From CAWDVH01 sp963805705 (GTDB taxonomy: Bacteria; Actinomycetota; Actinomycetes; Streptosporangiales; Streptosporangiaceae), in NCBI GenBank assembly GCA_963805705.1, contig CAWDVH010000003.1, positions 41,195 through 105,194 on the forward strand: a stretch of 64,000 nucleotides of DNA. Direction: 5' to 3'. Under the pieces are notes generated by a model. That model saw nothing but the letters and a program-made list of their open reading frames with translations. It was not told the DNA's origin and made no database searches. The stretch's first letter is position 1. Each line of letters starts with the position of its first letter. A program made the translations under genes and the position numbers. Below are positions 33,297-41,773 of this stretch, in pieces.

Positions 33297-34013
33297 GTGA
33301 GCCAGGCCGACCGTACGCGAGAGCACCTGATCGAGACATACCGCAAGAAGGCGAAGCACTACGACATCACCTCCCGGCTCTACCCCGCGCCCGGCTACCC
33401 CCAGCGGGCACAACGCCTCCGGGCCGTGCAAGCGCTCGGCCTTCGCGCGGGTGACAGCGTGATCGACATCGCATGCGGCACAGGTCTGAACTTCCCGCTG
33501 ATTGAGGAGGCGATCGGTCCCGACGGCCGGATCGTCGGCGTCGATCTGACCGACGCGATGCTCGCCCATGCCCAGGATCGGATAGAGACGAACGGCTGGA
33601 GCAATATCAGCCTCGTGCAAGCCGACGCGGCCGACTTCGACTTCCCGACCGAGGTTGACGCGATCCTGTCCACGTACGCCCTGTCGCAGGTGCCCGAGTG
33701 CGCAGAGGTCATCGCCCACGGCGCCGCGGCCCTCGCCGGAGGCGGACGCTGGGTCGTGCTGGATCTCAAGGTTCCCGACAACACGCCGGGGTGGCTAGCG
33801 CAGCTTGGAACCGGAGTGGTGCGGCGTTTCGCCTCCATAGATGAGTGGGTCATGCGCCGTCCGTGGGAGACCATTCGCGCAGCCATGCAGGAAGAACTGG
33901 CCGATCCCTCCTGGACCGAGTTGTTCTTCGGAACCGCATTCCTCGCTGCCGGGTCCCGCGCCCTGGAACCTTCGGTACACGACCACGCTGACAGTCACCG
34001 TGCCGATGGGTGA
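33297..34013 (+). CDS. Class I SAM-dependent methyltransferase
   Basis: A 238-residue methyltransferase with motif I VIDIACGTGLNFPLIEE near residue 54, motif II VGVDLTDAMLAHAQDR, and the post-I LVQADAADFDFP. The N-terminal YRKKAKHYDITSRLYPAPGYP resembles the UbiE/phospholipid N-methyltransferase-like group, which acts on lipid-type or quinone-type substrates. The GTG start fits the family. It may form a unit with the SRPBCC gene. It lies just before the RibA/PTPS cluster; membership in that cluster is possible but not shown. Confidence 0.82.
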   Translation: MSQADRTREHLIETYRKKAKHYDITSRLYPAPGYPQRAQRLRAVQALGLRAGDSVIDIACGTGLNFPLIEEAIGPDGRIVGVDLTDAMLAHAQDRIETNGWSNISLVQADAADFDFPTEVDAILSTYALSQVPECAEVIAHGAAALAGGGRWVVLDLKVPDNTPGWLAQLGTGVVRRFASIDEWVMRRPWETIRAAMQEELADPSWTELFFGTAFLAAGSRALEPSVHDHADSHRADG

Positions 34014-34093
34014 GGCGGCTGCGCCCCGCCCAGAGCAAGCACCGCCCGGAGTGAGGAAGTCTCGTATAGATCGATCGCGGGTAAGTTGGCTGC

Positions 34094-35059
34094 GTGCCTG
34101 CCCGCGCGCTATTTCATACCGCGCCGCGCTGTGTGGAGATCAGGGAAGTGCCCACACCGCGGCCTGCGGCCGGTGAGGTCCTCGTCCGCACCGTGTGCTC
34201 TGGCATCAGCGGTGGCACCGAACGGCTGGTGTACCGCGGCGAGGCCCCCGCCGAGATGGCGCTGGACGACACGATCGACGCGCTTGGTGGTGCCTTCTCC
34301 TATCCCTTCGCCTATGGGTATGCGTGCGTCGGCGAAGTAGCGGATTCCCGCCAGGCGGTTTTCGCATTCCATCCGCACCAGGACGTATTCGCGGCGCGGG
34401 CTGGTGAACTGATTCCGCTGCCTGCTATCGATCCCGCGTCCGCAACCTTGTTCCCGCTGGTCGAGACGGCGTTGCAGGTGACGCTCGATGCCGGGACCGG
34501 ATATCGCGACCGGGTCATCGTGCTCGGCGCCGGCGTGCTCGGGCTGCTGACCGGCCTGCTGCTGCAGCGCTCCGGGTGGCGGCCGCTGATTGCCGAGCCG
34601 CAGGCGTGGCGCCGCGCCGCGGCCAGCAGCCTCGGCGTCACCACCGCAGCACCGGAGGAACTGGCGAAAGAGAAGGTTCCGCTGGTCATTGACGCCAGCG
34701 GTAACCCGGATGCGCCAGCGATGGCGCTGGACATGCTGGCCCACGAGGGAACCCTGTTGATCGCGTCGTGGTTCGGCACCAAACCAGTGGTACTGCCGCT
34801 CGGCGCAGCCTTCCACCGGCGGCGCCTGATCATTCGCAGCACTCAGGTTTCCACGGTGCCGGCCCGGCTGTCCGGGACCTGGACCCGGTCCCGGCGCCGC
34901 CGGGAGGCCGTTGAACTGCTGGCCGAACTACCGTTGGCCCAGCTGTGCACTCACGTCTTCGCCTTCGGCCACGCAGCCGAGGCGTTCCGAGCCGTGGACC
35001 AGGGGATACCCGGGTTGATGCATGCCGTTCTTGACTACGACAGGAGTGTTGCCGGGTGA
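34094..35059 (+). CDS. BchC-like medium-chain dehydrogenase
   Basis: A 321-residue MDR-superfamily protein. The N-terminal GroES-like domain carries CSGISGGTERLVYRGEAP and YPFAYGYACVGEV, the pattern of the BchC-like group rather than classic zinc alcohol dehydrogenases. The Rossmann motif is VLGAGVLGLLTG near residue 147. The usual structural-zinc Cys cluster is absent. It should use NAD(P) to oxidise or reduce an alcohol or ketone. The start is GTG at 34094, with a TATAGAT -10-like box 23 bp upstream, so the leader would be very short. Its stop overlaps the next GTG (GTGA), so it is coupled to the PTPS-like gene. Confidence 0.8.
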   Translation: MPARALFHTAPRCVEIREVPTPRPAAGEVLVRTVCSGISGGTERLVYRGEAPAEMALDDTIDALGGAFSYPFAYGYACVGEVADSRQAVFAFHPHQDVFAARAGELIPLPAIDPASATLFPLVETALQVTLDAGTGYRDRVIVLGAGVLGLLTGLLLQRSGWRPLIAEPQAWRRAAASSLGVTTAAPEELAKEKVPLVIDASGNPDAPAMALDMLAHEGTLLIASWFGTKPVVLPLGAAFHRRRLIIRSTQVSTVPARLSGTWTRSRRRREAVELLAELPLAQLCTHVFAFGHAAEAFRAVDQGIPGLMHAVLDYDRSVAG

Positions 35060-35433
35060 CCTGTGAAGTCGGGTTGAGCCGAAACGTCCATGCATTCCAC
35101 ATCATGCCGGGACTGCCCGGGCCAGAGGGGCAACTGCATGATCATGACTACCGGATTGAGATCGTGGTGGACCGCGAGCAGCTCGACGACCGGGGCATGG
35201 TCTGCGATCTGGATGTACTGGAAGCGGCGCTGACCGAGCTGACCAGCCGGGTCGAAGGCCGCAACCTGGAGGAGATACGCCCGGCCGGGGCCGAGGCGGT
35301 CACCGTCGAGGTGTTCGCCCGCTGGGTGCATGACAGCCTCTCGCCCGCCGTCGCTGCCGCAGGCGGCGAGGCACTGGCCGTACGGGTGTGGGAGACTCCC
35401 GTCGCGTTTGGCGGATACCGCGCACGATGGTGA
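35056..35433 (+). CDS. PTPS/QueD-fold protein with atypical active site
   Basis: A 125-residue T-fold protein of the 6-pyruvoyl-tetrahydropterin synthase / 6-carboxytetrahydropterin synthase family. The three zinc His are present (H15 in HAFH, H28 and H30 in LHDH) and so is the pterin-anchoring Glu (E113 in VWETP). The catalytic Cys expected between H15 and H28 is missing, and the Asp-His pair of the usual LDHxxLN motif is replaced by VEGRNL (about residues 66-71). A different reaction on a related substrate is therefore likely. It is coupled to the dehydrogenase by a GTGA overlap. I recall a similar PTPS homologue near a GTP cyclohydrolase II in Streptomyces coelicolor; not checked here. Confidence 0.85.
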   Translation: MTCEVGLSRNVHAFHIMPGLPGPEGQLHDHDYRIEIVVDREQLDDRGMVCDLDVLEAALTELTSRVEGRNLEEIRPAGAEAVTVEVFARWVHDSLSPAVAAAGGEALAVRVWETPVAFGGYRARW

Positions 35434-35505
35434 ACCGTTCTGCTGGCATCATCGTCTGCTGTCATAGGAACATGCCATTGTCGTCATCATCGCGGGGGCA
35501 GCCGT

Positions 35506-36147
35506 ATGACTCTGGGCTGGGATAACCCCACAGCAGATCCCACCACCACCGTCTTGCTGCGGCACGGCGATACCCAGCTGTCACCCGAGCACCGCTTCAG
35601 CGGGCTGCACGACCTCCCGCTCAGCGCCAGCGGAACCCGGCAGGCCCAGGCCGCGGCCCGCCGCCTAGCCACCGGTGCCGCGATCGATGCCGTGGTCAGC
35701 TCGCCATTGCAGCGCGCTGTCGCCACCGCCGCCATTGCGGCCCGCGAACTGGGCCTGACCGCAGTCATCGATGATGATCTCCGTGAAACCGACTTCGGCG
35801 ACTGGGATGGCTCCACCCTGGCAGAAATCCAGCAGCGATGGCCCACAGCCGCAGCAGCCTGGCGACGCGACCCCGAACAGGCACCCCCGGGCGGGGAGAG
35901 CTTCGCCGATACCGCACACCGGGTAAACCGTGCCTGTGACCGGCTGCTGCAGGACCACGGCGGCCAGACCGTCCTGGTGGTAAGTCACATTACCCCGATA
36001 AAGATCCTGCTATGCCGGGCTCTCAGCGTCCCGCTTAGCACCCTTTACCGGCTATATCTCGGCTCCGCCTGCATTAACGAGATCCAGTGGCACGGCCGCG
36101 GATTTGCCGCCGTCCACCGCGTCAATGACACCAGCCACCTGCCCTGA
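35506..36147 (+). CDS. Histidine phosphatase family protein
   Basis: A 213-residue phosphoglycerate-mutase-like phosphatase. The catalytic LLRHGDT motif near residue 17 provides the nucleophile His. SSPLQRAVATA near residue 63, ETDFGDWDG and the second His in VVSHITPIK complete the active site. The family removes phosphate from small molecules (alpha-ribazole-5-phosphate, sugar phosphates). In this neighbourhood it could dephosphorylate the ribose-phosphate group of a GTP-derived intermediate; that is inference. The ATG at 35506 follows a GGGGGCAG run. It lies 73 bp after the PTPS-like gene in the same direction. Confidence 0.87.
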   Translation: MTLGWDNPTADPTTTVLLRHGDTQLSPEHRFSGLHDLPLSASGTRQAQAAARRLATGAAIDAVVSSPLQRAVATAAIAARELGLTAVIDDDLRETDFGDWDGSTLAEIQQRWPTAAAAWRRDPEQAPPGGESFADTAHRVNRACDRLLQDHGGQTVLVVSHITPIKILLCRALSVPLSTLYRLYLGSACINEIQWHGRGFAAVHRVNDTSHLP

Positions 36148-36162
36148 CTCCCCGGCCCGCTC

Positions 36163-38748
36163 TCACCGCGGCCGTTCGGGTGCCGCGGGACCACGGGCCG
36201 ACGTCGTCTGGGACGAGGCCGTACTGGAGGAGGCCGTACTGAAGGTGTCGAGGAACTGGTTGCGGAAGGCGTCCATGGGCTCGAGCGGAGCTTTGAGATT
36301 AGGCAGCAGCCCGTCCTGCCAGTGCCAGGAGGCAATCTGCCTGAACACCGAAGGGTCGCGCGCGATGATCGAGATCGGCACCTCGTGGTTGGCTCCGGGG
36401 CCGCTGATGATGGTGTGGGGCTGATGGTCGCCGTACACGATCAGCACCAGGTTCGGGTCGTTCAGCTCTGTGACCCATGAAGTGAGGGCATTCAGCGAGT
36501 ACTGGATCGATTGGCCGTAGAACTGGCGCACGGTGTTGGGGTCGCGCCAGACCGTGGCCGCGGATTCACTTTCCGCGGGCATGGGGTCGAATATCGAGCC
36601 GTTGCCGACCTTGTTCCAGGGCACCATGGCCGGCAACGGAGCCCAGGGTATGTGCGAGGAGACCAAGTCGATCTCGGCCATCACGGGCTTGTGGCCGGGG
36701 GCGAGTTCGAGCCGCTGGAACTCGGCCAGGGTGTACTGGTCGGGCATCGAGGCGTAGCTGAAGGTCGGGCCGTGATAGCCGACGTTGAGCCGGTTGTAGG
36801 TCTGGTCGTAGTGGTAGAAGGACGTGCCGATCGCCCAGGGGCGGTTGTCAGAGGGATCGTCGGCGACGGTGTGCCACCCTTCCTTGCGGAAGGCGTCGCT
36901 GAGGGTGAACCGGCGGCTGGCGGTGAGCTCGTCATACCGCTGGTTGGAATCAACCCACAGCCCCGACTGCACGGTGGAGTGGGCGAGCCAGCTGATTCCG
37001 CCAAAGGTCGGGGAGGTGAGCCAGGCGCTCTGCGCGGACCAGCCGGCGCGGGCCAGCGAGGCAGTGCGCTGGCGCAGGACAGCGTCGATTCCCGGCGAGA
37101 AGCTCGTACCTCGGACGGCGACCTGCCCGTAGCTTTCGACGACGGCGATGATGACGTCCTTGCCGCGCAATCCGGTCAGCAGATCCGAAGCGGGGACGGC
37201 GGCCTCGGGATCGGGGCTGTGGATGGCATGCTCGAAGACACGCGGGTCGCTGATCGCTGCCTGGGCGGCGCGCACCTGCGCGACGGCCAGCCCGGCGGCA
37301 CTGGCCGAGGCGACCGGAGACCCCGAGATGAGCTGCAGTGACAGGCCCGCGCACAGCACCCAGATGGCGGTGAGAGCAGCCAGGCCGCGAACGGCGCCGC
37401 GGCGATGACGGACGGCCACGGTGGTGATGTGAATCGTTGCCGCGGTGATCGCGCCGACGAGCAGGATGAAACCGATGCAGACCGCGACGACCGCGATGTC
37501 GGTGAGCGTATTGCCGAGAGAGTCGCGTACTACGCCTATAGCCGGCGGGATACTGCTCCAGTCGCTCACCGGGTTGAACGCCCGATCGACATTCTCATAA
37601 AATTGCAGGTTGAGGATCTTGTCGATAATGAGCAGGCCGAAGAGAATTCCGGCGATAGTCGCCGCGACCCGTCGTGGCCTGGGCGGCAGCACCAGCGCGA
37701 CAGCAACCAAGACCAGCGCTTCCACTGGGATGCGGACAAAAGCGGCCATGGTGATCTGCCAGGAATGGTCGGGCGCCACCAGGTCGCTCCACACGACCGC
37801 CACCGCAAGCACGGCGATGACGATCCGCAGTGCCCGGCGAGCGCGCGGGCCGGCGCCGGTACGATACAGCCAGATCACGTCGCGGCCGAACGACTCGGCC
37901 AGCAGCAGCAGCGCGGCGGCGACCGCGATCATCCCGGCCAGGCGGCCGGGCACTCCGGAAGCGGCGACGGTGAGCACGATGCCCTGGACCGCGGCCACGA
38001 CCTTGCGCCAGTACCGGGGCGGCAGCGGCGCGGCCAGCCACGGGATCAGCCAGCCGGCCAGCAGCAGTACGTAGCGGGCGGCGCCGATGGCCAGCACCCA
38101 CCAGCCGTAGTCCCTGGACACGGTGATGCTGAGCAGCAGGATGAGGAAGGCGTCGACCTCGCCGTCAAGGCGGGCGCCCAGCGCGGTGGCGGTGCCGGTC
38201 CGGCGCGCCACCTGCCCGTCCACCGCGTCGAGGACCAGCGCGACGATGGACAGGGTGACCAGCGCCGTGATCGACACCGGCTGGCTAAACGAGTCCGCGA
38301 CCAGGCCCGCGATCCCGGCGACCAGTACCGCCCGGGTCAGGGTGACCCAGTCGGCCGGGAGAATCGCCGGCTGGTCGCTGCGCATGCGGGCCGCGGCAAG
38401 CAGCGCGGTCGCCGTCGAGCCGGTGGCTAGCCCGGCGATCCAGCCGGCGACGCCGAGACCGGCCGTGGCGGACACGACGCCGAGCAGGGCGGCTGTGGCC
38501 AGCAAGCCCAGCATCGCCGCGAGCCGGATCGTCGGCCGCGCGCCTTTACCCGCGAGCCGGATCGTAGGCAGCGCGCCACGGCTCCCGAGCCGAGTCGTAG
38601 GCGGCGCGCTTTCGTCCGCAGGCTGAGGCGCGCTTTCGTCCGCAGGCTGAGGCGCGCTTTCGTCCGCAGGCTGAATGGTGCGCACCGCGCCTCCGTCTCC
38701 GTAGCCATCTGCCGCCGTTCCTGATCGGGACAACGGGTCCGCGATCAC
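36163..38748 (-). CDS. CDP-alcohol phosphotransferase fused to an LtaS/sulfatase-like domain
   Basis: An 861-residue membrane protein. After a repeat-rich N-terminus (residues 27-75) comes a CDP-alcohol phosphatidyltransferase domain with the complete motif: D177, G178, A181, R182, G191, D195, D199 (core LDAVDGQVARRTG). Several further membrane helices follow. From about residue 555 there is an alkaline-phosphatase/sulfatase-type domain with VVESYGQ, FGGISWLAHST, SSHIPWAP and VYGDHQPH, like lipoteichoic-acid synthase and phosphoglycerol transferases. It would make and then process a phosphodiester-linked head group at the membrane. It is divergent from the flippase-RibA-acyltransferase operon. 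The substrate is unknown. Confidence 0.85.
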   Translation of the reverse strand: MIADPLSRSGTAADGYGDGGAVRTIQPADESAPQPADESAPQPADESAPPTTRLGSRGALPTIRLAGKGARPTIRLAAMLGLLATAALLGVVSATAGLGVAGWIAGLATGSTATALLAAARMRSDQPAILPADWVTLTRAVLVAGIAGLVADSFSQPVSITALVTLSIVALVLDAVDGQVARRTGTATALGARLDGEVDAFLILLLSITVSRDYGWWVLAIGAARYVLLLAGWLIPWLAAPLPPRYWRKVVAAVQGIVLTVAASGVPGRLAGMIAVAAALLLLAESFGRDVIWLYRTGAGPRARRALRIVIAVLAVAVVWSDLVAPDHSWQITMAAFVRIPVEALVLVAVALVLPPRPRRVAATIAGILFGLLIIDKILNLQFYENVDRAFNPVSDWSSIPPAIGVVRDSLGNTLTDIAVVAVCIGFILLVGAITAATIHITTVAVRHRRGAVRGLAALTAIWVLCAGLSLQLISGSPVASASAAGLAVAQVRAAQAAISDPRVFEHAIHSPDPEAAVPASDLLTGLRGKDVIIAVVESYGQVAVRGTSFSPGIDAVLRQRTASLARAGWSAQSAWLTSPTFGGISWLAHSTVQSGLWVDSNQRYDELTASRRFTLSDAFRKEGWHTVADDPSDNRPWAIGTSFYHYDQTYNRLNVGYHGPTFSYASMPDQYTLAEFQRLELAPGHKPVMAEIDLVSSHIPWAPLPAMVPWNKVGNGSIFDPMPAESESAATVWRDPNTVRQFYGQSIQYSLNALTSWVTELNDPNLVLIVYGDHQPHTIISGPGANHEVPISIIARDPSVFRQIASWHWQDGLLPNLKAPLEPMDAFRNQFLDTFSTASSSTASSQTTSARGPAAPERPR
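38605..38676 (-). repeat. Three 24-bp repeats in the N-terminus of the CDP-alcohol transferase gene
   Basis: Three tandem 24-bp units encode three QPADESAP octapeptides (residues 27-50). They are followed by three looser repeats ending TIRLA. The segment is cytoplasmic and disordered in character and lies before the first membrane helix. Confidence 0.85.
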
Positions 38749-38796
38749 GCTGGTTCACCGCGGCCGCCTACCGGCCCGCTATGCCGCCGCCGCCGG

Positions 38797-39858
38797 ATGG
38801 TTGAACTATGTGCCCGGCCGGCCCGTATAACCCGTGTGGTACGCGCGCGCTCTTTTCCGGCCGGGATCAGTCCGGCCGTCCGCCACTTCGGCCCGTCGTT
38901 GCTGCGCCTGGCCGCCGGCGTTACTGTGCTGTGGTTTCTCGGGCGGCAGGTGGGCGCGGCGCCGTTCGAGGACGGGCTCCGTGCGGTCACCTGGCAGGCG
39001 GTCGTCGCCGCCGTCACGATCACTGTCCTGACCACGGTGTGCTCGGCCTGGCGGTGGCGGGTCGTCGCCCGGGCACTCGGCGTTGGCATCGGCCTGCCCG
39101 GCGCAGTCCGCGCCTACTACCGTTCCCTGTTCCTCAACTCAGTGCTGGTCGGCGGGGTTCTCGGTGACGTGCACCGGGCGGTTAGGCACGGCCGGCGCGC
39201 TGGAGACGTGGCGGGGGGGCTGCGCGCGGTGGCGTGGGAACGACTGTGCGGCCAGGTCATCCAGGCCGTGGTGACGGCCGTCGTGTTGCTGACGCTGCCC
39301 TCGCCGGTTCGGCCCGCGCTGCCGTATGTTCTGGCGGGTGTCGCGGGCATAGCCGGGTGTGCTGCGCTGGTCGTGCGTGGCGCTGCTCGCGGCGGCCGGT
39401 CGCGGCTGGCGCGCACTGCCTGGGCCGTTTCCGACGACCTGCGATGCAGGCTGCTGGCCCGAGATGTGTGGCCCCAGCTCACCCTGGCCTCGGTGCTGGT
39501 CGTCGCCGGGCACACGGCCGTCTTCGTCATCGCGGCCCGGGCCGCCGGCTGCACCGCGCCCCTGGGCGAACTGGTGGCGCTGCTGCTGGTAGTCCAGACG
39601 GCAGTGGTGATCCCCCTGAGTATCGGCGGGTGGGGGCTACGGGAAGGTGCCGCCGCCTGGGCCTTCGCCGCGGCTGGCCTCGGCGCGGCCACTGGGGTCA
39701 CGGTCACCATCCTGTATGCGGTGCTCATGCTGATCGCGGTTGCTCCGGGCGCTGGCCTGCTGCTGGGGGACGCCGTTCGCCGCCGCCGGGGCCGGCCACT
39801 CGGGCGAGGAGAGACGACGCGATCTGGGGCCGCACACGTGGAGGCCGTTCGTGGCTGA
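38797..39858 (+). CDS. LPG-synthase-like membrane protein (UPF0104, flippase-like)
   Basis: A 353-residue integral membrane protein with about seven to eight hydrophobic helices, related to the transmembrane part of lysylphosphatidylglycerol synthase/MprF (UPF0104). Motifs seen are SAWRWRVVARALG, YYRSLFLNSVLVGGVLGDVHRA (quoted in part: FLNSVLVGGVLGD) and the C-terminal IPLSIGGWGLREGA, characteristic of the family. Members move or modify lipid-linked molecules across the membrane. The ATG at 38797 is used; GTG at 38836 is an alternative. Its last bases overlap the GTG of ribA, so it is translationally coupled to it. Confidence 0.83.
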   Translation: MVELCARPARITRVVRARSFPAGISPAVRHFGPSLLRLAAGVTVLWFLGRQVGAAPFEDGLRAVTWQAVVAAVTITVLTTVCSAWRWRVVARALGVGIGLPGAVRAYYRSLFLNSVLVGGVLGDVHRAVRHGRRAGDVAGGLRAVAWERLCGQVIQAVVTAVVLLTLPSPVRPALPYVLAGVAGIAGCAALVVRGAARGGRSRLARTAWAVSDDLRCRLLARDVWPQLTLASVLVVAGHTAVFVIAARAAGCTAPLGELVALLLVVQTAVVIPLSIGGWGLREGAAAWAFAAAGLGAATGVTVTILYAVLMLIAVAPGAGLLLGDAVRRRRGRPLGRGETTRSGAAHVEAVRG

Positions 39859-40549
39859 CTGGCTCCAGGCGGCGGTGATCCGGCGCCGTATTCGGATCCC
39901 GCTGCGTTTCGCTGACGACTACTCAACCACGGCCACGGTCGTCACCTTCACCGGCCTGACCGACGCGCGGCAGCACGTGGCCCTCGAGCTCGGCCGACCC
40001 GCCGCGGCCGGGCTACCGCTGGTGCGCCTGCACAGTGAGTGCCTCACCGGTGATGTGTTCGGCAGCCAGCGATGTGACTGCGGGCCGCAACTGCGCGAAG
40101 CGGTCGAGCGGATCACCCAGCACGGCGGGTACGTGCTGTATCTGCGGCAGGAAGGGCGCGGCATCGGACTGTATGACAAACTCGACGCCTATGCGCTGCA
40201 AGATCGCGGCCTGGATACGTACGACGCGAATCTCGCGCTCGGTCACCGGGCCGACGAGCGCGACTACACCAGCGCGGCCCAGATGCTGCACGCGCTCGGC
40301 GTCAACCGCATCGGGCTGCTGAGCAACAACCCGGACAAGAGCGCTCAGCTGGGCCGCCTGGGCATCACGATCGCCAGGCAGGTCCCCACCGCGCTGCACC
40401 TTACCGGGACCAACGCCGCCTACCTGGCCACTAAGGCCCGGCGCGGTGGGCATGATCTGCTTTCGCGGAGTCTTGAACGCGCCGCTGAGCCGCACCGGCA
40501 CGCCGGCCCGCTCGCCGGCCCGGCACACCTCAGGACCGAGGGCCGATGA
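39851..40549 (+). CDS. ribA: GTP cyclohydrolase II
   Basis: A 232-residue cyclohydrolase II that opens GTP to 2,5-diamino-6-ribosylamino-4(3H)-pyrimidinone 5'-phosphate. The zinc ligands are in CLTGDVFGSQRCDC, the GTP-binding RQEGRGIGLYDKL follows, and both catalytic residues of the E. coli enzyme are present: Tyr in KLDAYALQD and Arg in DERDYT. The GTG at 39851 has a GGAGG six bases upstream and lies within the flippase gene. The end overlaps the acyltransferase ATG (ATGA). No ribB, ribD, ribE or ribH lies nearby, so the gene is embedded in a membrane-product operon and probably serves specialised metabolism. The C-terminal tail after GHDLL is extended and unconserved. Confidence 0.92.
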   Translation: MADWLQAAVIRRRIRIPLRFADDYSTTATVVTFTGLTDARQHVALELGRPAAAGLPLVRLHSECLTGDVFGSQRCDCGPQLREAVERITQHGGYVLYLRQEGRGIGLYDKLDAYALQDRGLDTYDANLALGHRADERDYTSAAQMLHALGVNRIGLLSNNPDKSAQLGRLGITIARQVPTALHLTGTNAAYLATKARRGGHDLLSRSLERAAEPHRHAGPLAGPAHLRTEGR

Positions 40550-41766
40550 CAGACATCCGCGAGCATCCGCCGCCCGCCCCCGCGTCAGCCGCGCCCCCGG
40601 CGCACGCGAAGGCGGCCACCCGGCCGGGCCGCGTCGTCGGCCTGGACGGAATCCGGGGCCTAGCCGCCCTGTACGTCGTTGCCTACCACATCTTCGTGCG
40701 CGCCTGGCCGGGATACCCCGCCGCCAGTCACGCCCCGTTCTGGACGGCCTGGCTGAGCTACGGCCGGGGCGCGGTCGCGATGTTCATCGTCCTGTCCGGC
40801 TTCTCGCTGGGCCTCGGCCCGGCGCGCTCCGGGTGGAAGCTCACGTCCATCGCGACGTACTCGCACCGACGGGCCTGGCGCATCCTGCCGCCGTACTGGG
40901 CTGCGCTCGGATTCAGTCTGGTGATGACCTGGTTTGTGCTCGCCCAGCCCGGCTGGGCACTGCCCAACGGGAAGTCCGTCGTCGTGAACGGCTTGCTCGT
41001 GCAAGACGTCTTCTCCGTGAGCAGCCCCAATCGGGCGTTCTGGTCGATCGCCATCGAAGCCCAGCTCTACATCCTGCTGCCGTTGCTGCTGCTGCTGGTC
41101 CGGCGGGTGAGTGCCCGCGCGATGGTGGGGCTGGTGGCCGCCATCGTCGTGACCATTGGCCTGCTGGGGCCCCACGTCCCGCTGATGAACAGCGCCCTGG
41201 CCAAGTTCACCCCCGACCTTGCCGTGCTGTTCGCCGTCGGCCTGCTGGCCGCCGGGATCGTCACCGCCGGCGAGCGCACCCGGTCCCGGCCATGGGCCGG
41301 TTACGCGCTGGCCGCCACGGTGCCGGCCATCGCGCTGATGGTGGTCAAGGGCTCCACGTGGTCGAGCCTCAATCTGTTCTGGCTCGATCTGGCCTGGGCT
41401 CCAGCGCTCGGCTGCTTCCTCGCCGCGATCGCCACCTCCCGCCCGCGGCCCGTCGTCCGTTTCCTCGACAGCCGCCTGCCGCGGAGCCTCGGCTCCTGCT
41501 CCTATAGCCTCTACCTCACGCACGCGCCGATCGTTATCGCCGTGTCCTACGGGCTGGTGCAGGGCCGCGTCACCTCCGGGACGCCGATGTTCTTCGTGCT
41601 GATTGCGATCCTGCTGCCCGTGACCGTGTTCTTCGCGCGGATGTTCGCCGCCGTGTTCGAGATCCCCTTCCAGCGGCACCGCGGGCGGATCCCGCTCCAG
41701 CAGGCGATGTCGGCCCGGCTGCGGCAGCTGCGGCGAACAGGGCCGACCGTCGTCGCCGGGCGCTGA
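40546..41766 (+). CDS. Membrane acyltransferase (acyltransferase family 3)
   Basis: A 406-residue protein with about ten membrane helices. The N-terminal signature GLDGIRGLAALYVVAYHI contains the Arg and the catalytic His of the AT3 family, which moves acetyl or longer acyl groups onto sugars, glycolipids or natural products. Further family features are FIVLSGFSLG and FWSIAIEAQLYI. The N-terminal 28 residues are a Pro/Ala-rich cytoplasmic tail. The ATG at 40546 overlaps the ribA stop, so the flippase, RibA and the acyltransferase form one coupled operon. O-acylation of the cluster product is a reasonable inference. Confidence 0.88.
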   Translation: MTDIREHPPPAPASAAPPAHAKAATRPGRVVGLDGIRGLAALYVVAYHIFVRAWPGYPAASHAPFWTAWLSYGRGAVAMFIVLSGFSLGLGPARSGWKLTSIATYSHRRAWRILPPYWAALGFSLVMTWFVLAQPGWALPNGKSVVVNGLLVQDVFSVSSPNRAFWSIAIEAQLYILLPLLLLLVRRVSARAMVGLVAAIVVTIGLLGPHVPLMNSALAKFTPDLAVLFAVGLLAAGIVTAGERTRSRPWAGYALAATVPAIALMVVKGSTWSSLNLFWLDLAWAPALGCFLAAIATSRPRPVVRFLDSRLPRSLGSCSYSLYLTHAPIVIAVSYGLVQGRVTSGTPMFFVLIAILLPVTVFFARMFAAVFEIPFQRHRGRIPLQQAMSARLRQLRRTGPTVVAGR

Positions 41767-41773
41767 CGGGCCG

